Origin: Tetrapyrgos nigripes
Taxonomy: Eukaryota; Basidiomycota; Agaricomycetes; Agaricales; Campanellaceae
DNA length: 64,000 nt
Reading direction: 5' to 3'
Assembly: GCA_013368315.1 (NCBI GenBank)
Contig: JAACJM010000140.1
Coordinates: 62,001 to 126,000, forward strand
This document shows, piece after piece, positions 59,721 to 64,000 of the stretch. The translations under genes were made by a program, and so were the position numbers. The stretch's first letter is position 1. The number at the start of each line of letters is the position of its first letter. The notes beneath the pieces were generated by a model. The model was not told the DNA's origin and did not search any database. It saw only the letters and a program-made list of their open reading frames with translations.

Positions 59721-60217
59721 CAGGCAAATGCTTCTTCAAGTTCCTTCCCTACTTCCATCAGACTCCTTGGGATGCATGCAGCATGCGTACACGCTTGGGC
59801 TCAACGGCCAGTATGAAACTTTGCATTCGTATCTGGTTGTATTAGCAAGCGTCGGGCCTTCTTTCCCTGCAGTATCTGTGTACCATTCATCATGGAGGCG
59901 CCCGCGCTTCAAGGCCTTGTCGAGTATTACCCACGCGCACGTCACGTCAGAACTATCCAACCCTATCATTCAGTTCCGCGCCGACTGAACGTCATGTTCA
60001 TTCTTAACTAGGATTTCGAACGTGACAGTGCGTAAATCAGATGCTTCGTACTCCTCCTGCGATTCAGGACGAAGACACGGGATCGCGGCGCACATGAAGG
60101 CCAAGTGTGAGCCTACAAAGACCGGTCTTGAAAACAAGGTTTTGCAGCGCCGTCAGTTCATTTAGGCAAGAAGACGCAGGGTCGCGGGTTAAATGAGCTA
60201 CGTATGAAGTGATCAGA
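59721..60217. other. Intergenic stretch, no firm gene
   Basis: Possible 3' end of the F-box gene on the minus strand, but I could not establish a splice join after its last exon. Confidence 0.3.
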
Positions 60218-61179
60218 TTAACATGGGTCGGATACACTGCAAGATTTACAGATGTAAAGGTCTTTTTTCCTTGTTTCGGGTCGGTAAAGCTGGACAACCA
60301 AAGTTTGCAAAGATTGGCCAGCCTTTACGATTATTGACTCCAAACCTTCCCAAAAACTATCGCATTGATAGTATATAACAGAATTCATCCACGTCAAATC
60401 CAGGTACTCCAAATCTTCAAGCACGAACAGCGCGCCGGAGATAAGGAAACCCATGAGGTCATCAGAGTGCTCAACGTCCTCCAGAATTAATTTCCTCAGC
60501 GGTACGCCCTGGGAACCTTCTGGTCTATGGTAGACATAAACGGTGCCGCGATCGACCTCCGGCTCGGGATATCGACAACAGAAATGGAGGGAGGATAGAT
60601 TGGCGAAATCTTTAAGGGTTGCGAGAAGGTCATGAAGGCTCAAGCGCTCAAGGCGTGAGCACCGTCAATACGAAGCCTTTCAATGCCGCTGAATTTTCCG
60701 AGAATGCTAAAAACAGCATTCGTCCAGCTCGAGACACAGATTGCCAGCGAGCGAATGGAGCCTTGAGCGAGCATAGGGACCAACACGTCGGTTATCTCGG
60801 ATTGGTTGAGATAATCAGAGCCTCCACTCAGATCCCTCCCGTTCTTCGCAGACACGAGATCCCCAAGATGTCCGTATTCTCCATCTTCGGGATGTTCGAT
60901 GATTGACAGATGAAAGACGTAGGATAGGAGATTGGGGTTCTTTTGGGCAAGCTTTTTGCACTGGTCTGCGTCACGAAGATAGATCCTTGCGAAGATGAAG
61001 GACTGAGCAGGACGGGACCAATCACGACAAACGAGAGAAGCATTCATCAGGTCGCCAAGTGAGTCCGTGCGATCTTCTATAATCAGGAGGATGAGTTCCT
61101 GAGGTAAACGTATCGCAGGCTGATGAGGAGTCGTTCGAGTAGGATTTCTCCTCTGGGGCTGTTTACTGCTTTTCTTCAT
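60218..61179 (-). pseudogene. F-box/LRR protein gene with an 8-bp frameshifting duplication
   Basis: From ATG 61177-61179 the frame encodes a basic N-terminus, then an F-box (IRLPQELILLIIEDRTDSLGDLMNASLVCRDWSRPAQSFIF, residues about 24-66) and LRR-like strands to 60640. There CTTGAGCG and CTTGAGCC stand in tandem (60637-60652, minus strand). Dropping one copy would join HALS directly to LHDLLATLKDF and continue the LRR region in frame to about 60218. As it stands the product is a 179-residue truncated protein. The C-terminal end is uncertain. This is the best-preserved member of the F-box group whose fragments lie at 20998, 33150, 37030 and 45282. F-box proteins recruit substrates to SCF ubiquitin ligases. 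Confidence 0.75.
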
Positions 61180-61837
61180 GGAGGTACTATAGCGACCGGG
61201 TTAGTACTAACACTAGTTGCAGCTTCCAAGTACTCACCCAACGGTAATTCCGCCGTATCGTCGTATCTACTTCGGTGGGCTAGAGGGACGCGAAAACTCC
61301 TTTAGAGACATATTAGCATGGGATAAAGCACGATAATGGATAATCCACCTAGCAGGAGCCTCGCAGAAAACTGGAACGTCGTCCGGTTGTCCGCAGTTGT
61401 CCAAGACCCGGGTGGTTGAGAGTTGCCGAATGGATTGCCAGATGACGTAACAATTTCAAAGTTATTGGCCGACGCCACAATTGAGCAGTCTGAAGCTTCA
61501 AGTTATTCAACTAATAAAACTGTCAGGCTACAGGCATTACCGTTGAGCAGCCACTTCCAACTCCCTCAAAATGTTCGATTCTACCACCAATCATAGAGTA
61601 GGTATTAAACTTCTTCAAGCTTTGTTGTAGCCACTAGACATACCGTACGTAGTCTCTGTCACCCAGACCCTAACGAAGACATACCGTGACTCCACCCACT
61701 GACATCAACCAGTCCCAAGAAACTGACCAGCTAGAAGTCTAAGTACCAATTCACTCTCAGCTGCGTACACCTTCGATACGGACTCGAAATACACTGCTAC
61801 AAATTCTAACTCTATATATGTAAAAGTCCTATAACAC
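61180..61837. other. Intergenic stretch, no gene seen
   Basis: Short frames only; nothing I can support. Confidence 0.4.
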
Positions 61838-63006
61838 TCAGCATTTACCCATCTCCAATGCCTGCTTGATGGTCTTCCTGCCCTCTACGATATCCTTGAC
61901 CACAACCAACGCACCGTCAAAATCTTCGAATAAGATGTGCTTGATTCCATTGTTATTGCAATAAGCCGCCAGGTCGTTCTCGCCGTATGGCTTCTCCTTG
62001 ACGAAGAGAACGTCGGCGTGGGCTGCGGCAGACATGTCTGCGAAGAGAGTTTGTCAGAGCCAGTGAGCGAGTAAGAAAAGTCTTGCTTACCCGAGACCCC
62101 ATCGCCAAAGAAGAAGAGGATAGGAGGGTTTTCTATTGAGCGGTAAGGTAAGATGGCTTGAGATTTGTCGTGTCCGTATCCACTGAAAAGTACAGTCAGC
62201 GTGACACGCAGCAAGAATCGGGCGAATAGCTCTCGCGAACTCACCTCGAAGGATGTCTATACTTTATCTCCCACTTCCCATCTTCCTTTATTTCTACGTC
62301 ATTCGAAATAACATCTATCTCAGATGCTGCCTCGTCTCCGACCAAGTTTGATAGCACAGCCCGGATGGTAGGAGCCATACCGGAAGAAACAATTATGACT
62401 GGTATGTCAGAGGATTTACAGTATCCATAGAACGATTTGAAGCCTGGGTCGAGTTTGATATCTGGTAGAAAAAAAAGAGCAAACGTCAATATTGACGCTC
62501 AAAAGAGAGACGGATGACGACGACGAACTCTCCCTCAATATCTTCTTGCATTCTTCAAAGGAATGCCCATTGGCAACTACGCTAGCCAACATCTCTCGGA
62601 ACCCGTCTCTAAATTAGAAGCAGCCTCGCCTCAATAAATCGGCAAAACTCAGACGGAGGGCCTGGACTCACCTAAAGGTTTGCTTTCCCGACAAAATCTC
62701 TAGATTGAGCTCTCTTCTTTTCTCTCGTCCAAACCCAAGGTTATCGGTCATATCTGGTATCCGTATCCGCACAGATCCGCAGGATTAGCAAGGACTCATT
62801 CCTTCAAAGCGAAATGCCTACAGTCATTAGAGTCATAGTTGGTAATCGTACCGTCCCTATCCGCGCATATGGATGAGCTTCATCTGTTGCAATCTTCAGC
62901 GCAAGTTGATCTGGGACACGCACCAATCTGATAACACAACAAACTTCTTTCCCTGATAAAGAGGCGGGTAAGGAAGAGTACTTTCAGGAGGGATTGAGAT
63001 GGTCAT
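61838..63006 (-). CDS. HAD-superfamily phosphatase (phosphoserine-phosphatase-like)
   Basis: From ATG 63004-63006 through about seven exons to TGA 61838-61840, about 240 residues. Motif I is DWDGT (VVLSDWDGTITNYDSND, split by an intron near 62885). Motif II is in VIIVSSGM (the Ser/Thr after a hydrophobic strand). Motif III is a Lys in HDKSQAI and motif IV is FFFGDGVSD (GDG.SD), followed by ADVLFVK. This order and size match the fungal family near 2,3-diketo-5-methylthiopentyl-1-phosphate/phosphoserine phosphatases (HAD type IB). The exact substrate is not known. Intact, with short introns. Confidence 0.82.
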
Positions 63007-63299
63007 CTTGGTGTTCTATAAGCCGAGTAAGCGTTGTTCTGGAAGTTTCGAGGGTACCGTGGACGTGGCGGACGTCGATGGAGGCGGTAGCTGGACGTCA
63101 AAGACAGAGCCACGCCAGAAGTCTTGCCAGCTCAAACGTTCGTGTAGGTGGGGTCGTGGAGTAAAAAAATTTCTTATCTTATCTCCATCTAATCGGCAGT
63201 GCCCCCTATTCTCTGAGATCCAACTTCAGTCTACTTCGGTGTTCACTTGGTTTTCACCCTCCCATTCTGAAGAAGACCGAAAGCAGTAACGAGTTTATT

Positions 63300-63760
63300 G
63301 AACATTTGCATTATAGCTCGTAAGTAGCATATTCCCAAAGTGTGTATCGGAATGTAACAAGTAAATGCCAGTAAAGTACAGTGTGATCGTGAATGCAGTA
63401 AGTACCTAGAAGTAAGTATATGGATACCAAGACCATTAGAATAATCATAGTACAAAGGTAGACAGTAGTAGGATCATTAAATGCCCAAGGATCAAACGTC
63501 TCGCGAAGAACCCATGGCGATTGTAAGTAATCAACCTGGAGAAGAAAAATAAAAAATGTCGAAAGCGATTGCAGACAATGGTAGAAGTAGACAGTACTGG
63601 CGTCATTAAATGCCAAAGGATCAAGCGACTGGCGTAGAATCCCCGGCGATGATAAGTAATTAACTTGAAGAACCAAACAGCGATTTTCAATGCAATGTGC
63701 GTGAAGTAGTAATGTAGAAGGCAGAAGCCGGGGCGAGAGAGTCGGAAAGAAAACAAACAA
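63300..63760 (-). repeat. Diverged tandem duplication downstream of the inositol oxygenase gene
   Basis: Two units of about 90 bp (about 63435-63530 and 63585-63672) share cattaaatgcc.aaggatcaa and the flanking order. Read on the minus strand they give similar peptides (SPWVLRETFDPWAFND and SPGILRQSLDPLAFND). No known domain. Confidence 0.5.
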
Positions 63761-63791
63761 AATCATCAGTCACCTGCCACTCTCTGCACAA

Positions 63792-64000
63792 TCACCAGTC
63801 CAACTCATTAGGGAAGAACTTCTTGATCAAGCCTTGATAGTAAGGCTTCAACTTTTCCACATTGCACGTGCCGTCGCTCTTCGAGTACAGATCGTACGGG
63901 TTGAAAGCCTGGACTGCATCAAGGATCTCCTCGTCCTTCTCGTTCATCAGATGACGGTACGCGCCTTCACGGTGCCAGGGGTAGAAGGAGTGGTATCGAA
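63792..64000 (-). CDS. myo-Inositol oxygenase, C-terminal part (start outside window)
   Basis: The open frame to the window edge, ending TGA at 63792-63794, reads [26 protein letters not shown], then [32 protein letters not shown]. This is the highly conserved C-terminal end of MIOX, including the substrate- and iron-site region (YPWHREGAY). The enzyme is a di-iron oxygenase that opens myo-inositol to D-glucuronate in the cytosol. About 70 residues are visible. Confidence 0.93.
   Translation of the reverse strand, partial: RYHSFYPWHREGAYRHLMNEKDEEILDAVQAFNPYDLYSKSDGTCNVEKLKPYYQGLIKKFFPNELDW

Noticed and set aside
56312..63006. A secondary-metabolite cluster around the P450
   Set aside because: Neighbours are a mitochondrial dehydrogenase, an F-box gene, a HAD phosphatase and inositol oxygenase; no synthase or terpene cyclase is seen.
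1..64000. CRISPR arrays, tRNA or rRNA genes
   Set aside because: Nothing with their repeat or cloverleaf pattern was seen by eye, and the window is eukaryotic; a tRNAscan run would settle tRNAs.

Overview
This is a piece of a filamentous fungal genome, very probably a mushroom-forming basidiomycete (Agaricomycetes). The evidence is many 50-60 bp GT-AG introns, a NACHT-WD40 NLR, several F-box/LRR genes of the agaricomycete type, a fungal P450, and a chromodomain Ty3/gypsy element with Tf1-like self-priming. GC-rich, normally coding blocks (about 1-3.3, 21.5-31.4 and 51-64 kb) alternate with AT-rich, CpG-poor blocks full of transposon remains (about 4-21 kb and 31.7-50.5 kb).

Layout. 0-3.3 kb: tail of a DHA2-type drug transporter and an intact FAD-dependent monooxygenase-like gene. 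3.3-14 kb: an 8-bp-TSD MITE, an LTR-like copy, a truncated copy of the 5' end of ATG11, a hAT transposase relic, a sugar-transporter fragment and a nested foldback/MITE pair. 14.4-19.4 kb: a 4-exon NLR (NACHT plus 21 WD40 repeats). 19.4-21.2 kb: F-box scraps and an unassigned reading frame. 21.5-27.9 kb: ATG11 (selective-autophagy scaffold). 29.1-31.4 kb: an intact sugar-porter MFS gene, facing a broken DHA2 tail. 31.9-37 kb: a GC-rich TIR element, F-box and sugar-transporter pseudogenes, and a Tc1/mariner element with one nonsense codon. 37.2-45.3 kb: a complete 8.1 kb chromovirus inserted in an F-box pseudogene. 45.9-50.5 kb: a second F-box pseudogene split by a 2.2 kb element and a 530 bp hAT-type MITE. 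51.2-55.4 kb: a DHTKD1-type 2-oxoadipate dehydrogenase E1, divergent from a P450 at 56.3-58.9 kb. 59-61.2 kb: a truncated copy of the dehydrogenase 5' end and an F-box gene with an 8-bp duplication. 61.8-64 kb: a HAD phosphatase and the C-terminus of myo-inositol oxygenase.

The most interesting unit is the chromovirus. Its gag and pol are broken by CGA-to-TGA changes and 1-nt deletions, yet it carries an intact, intron-bearing antisense gene for a coiled-coil protein with six cysteines spaced like Zn2Cys6. Its LTRs differ almost only at CpG sites. It keeps an 11-nt self-primer match and a canonical -1 slippery heptamer before the gag stop. Other themes are decay at CpG sites, pieces of host genes (ATG11, DHTKD1, transporters, F-box) copied into repeat-rich DNA, and an intact NLR inside a CpG-poor decayed block. 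I see no operon-like logic and no clear secondary-metabolite cluster.
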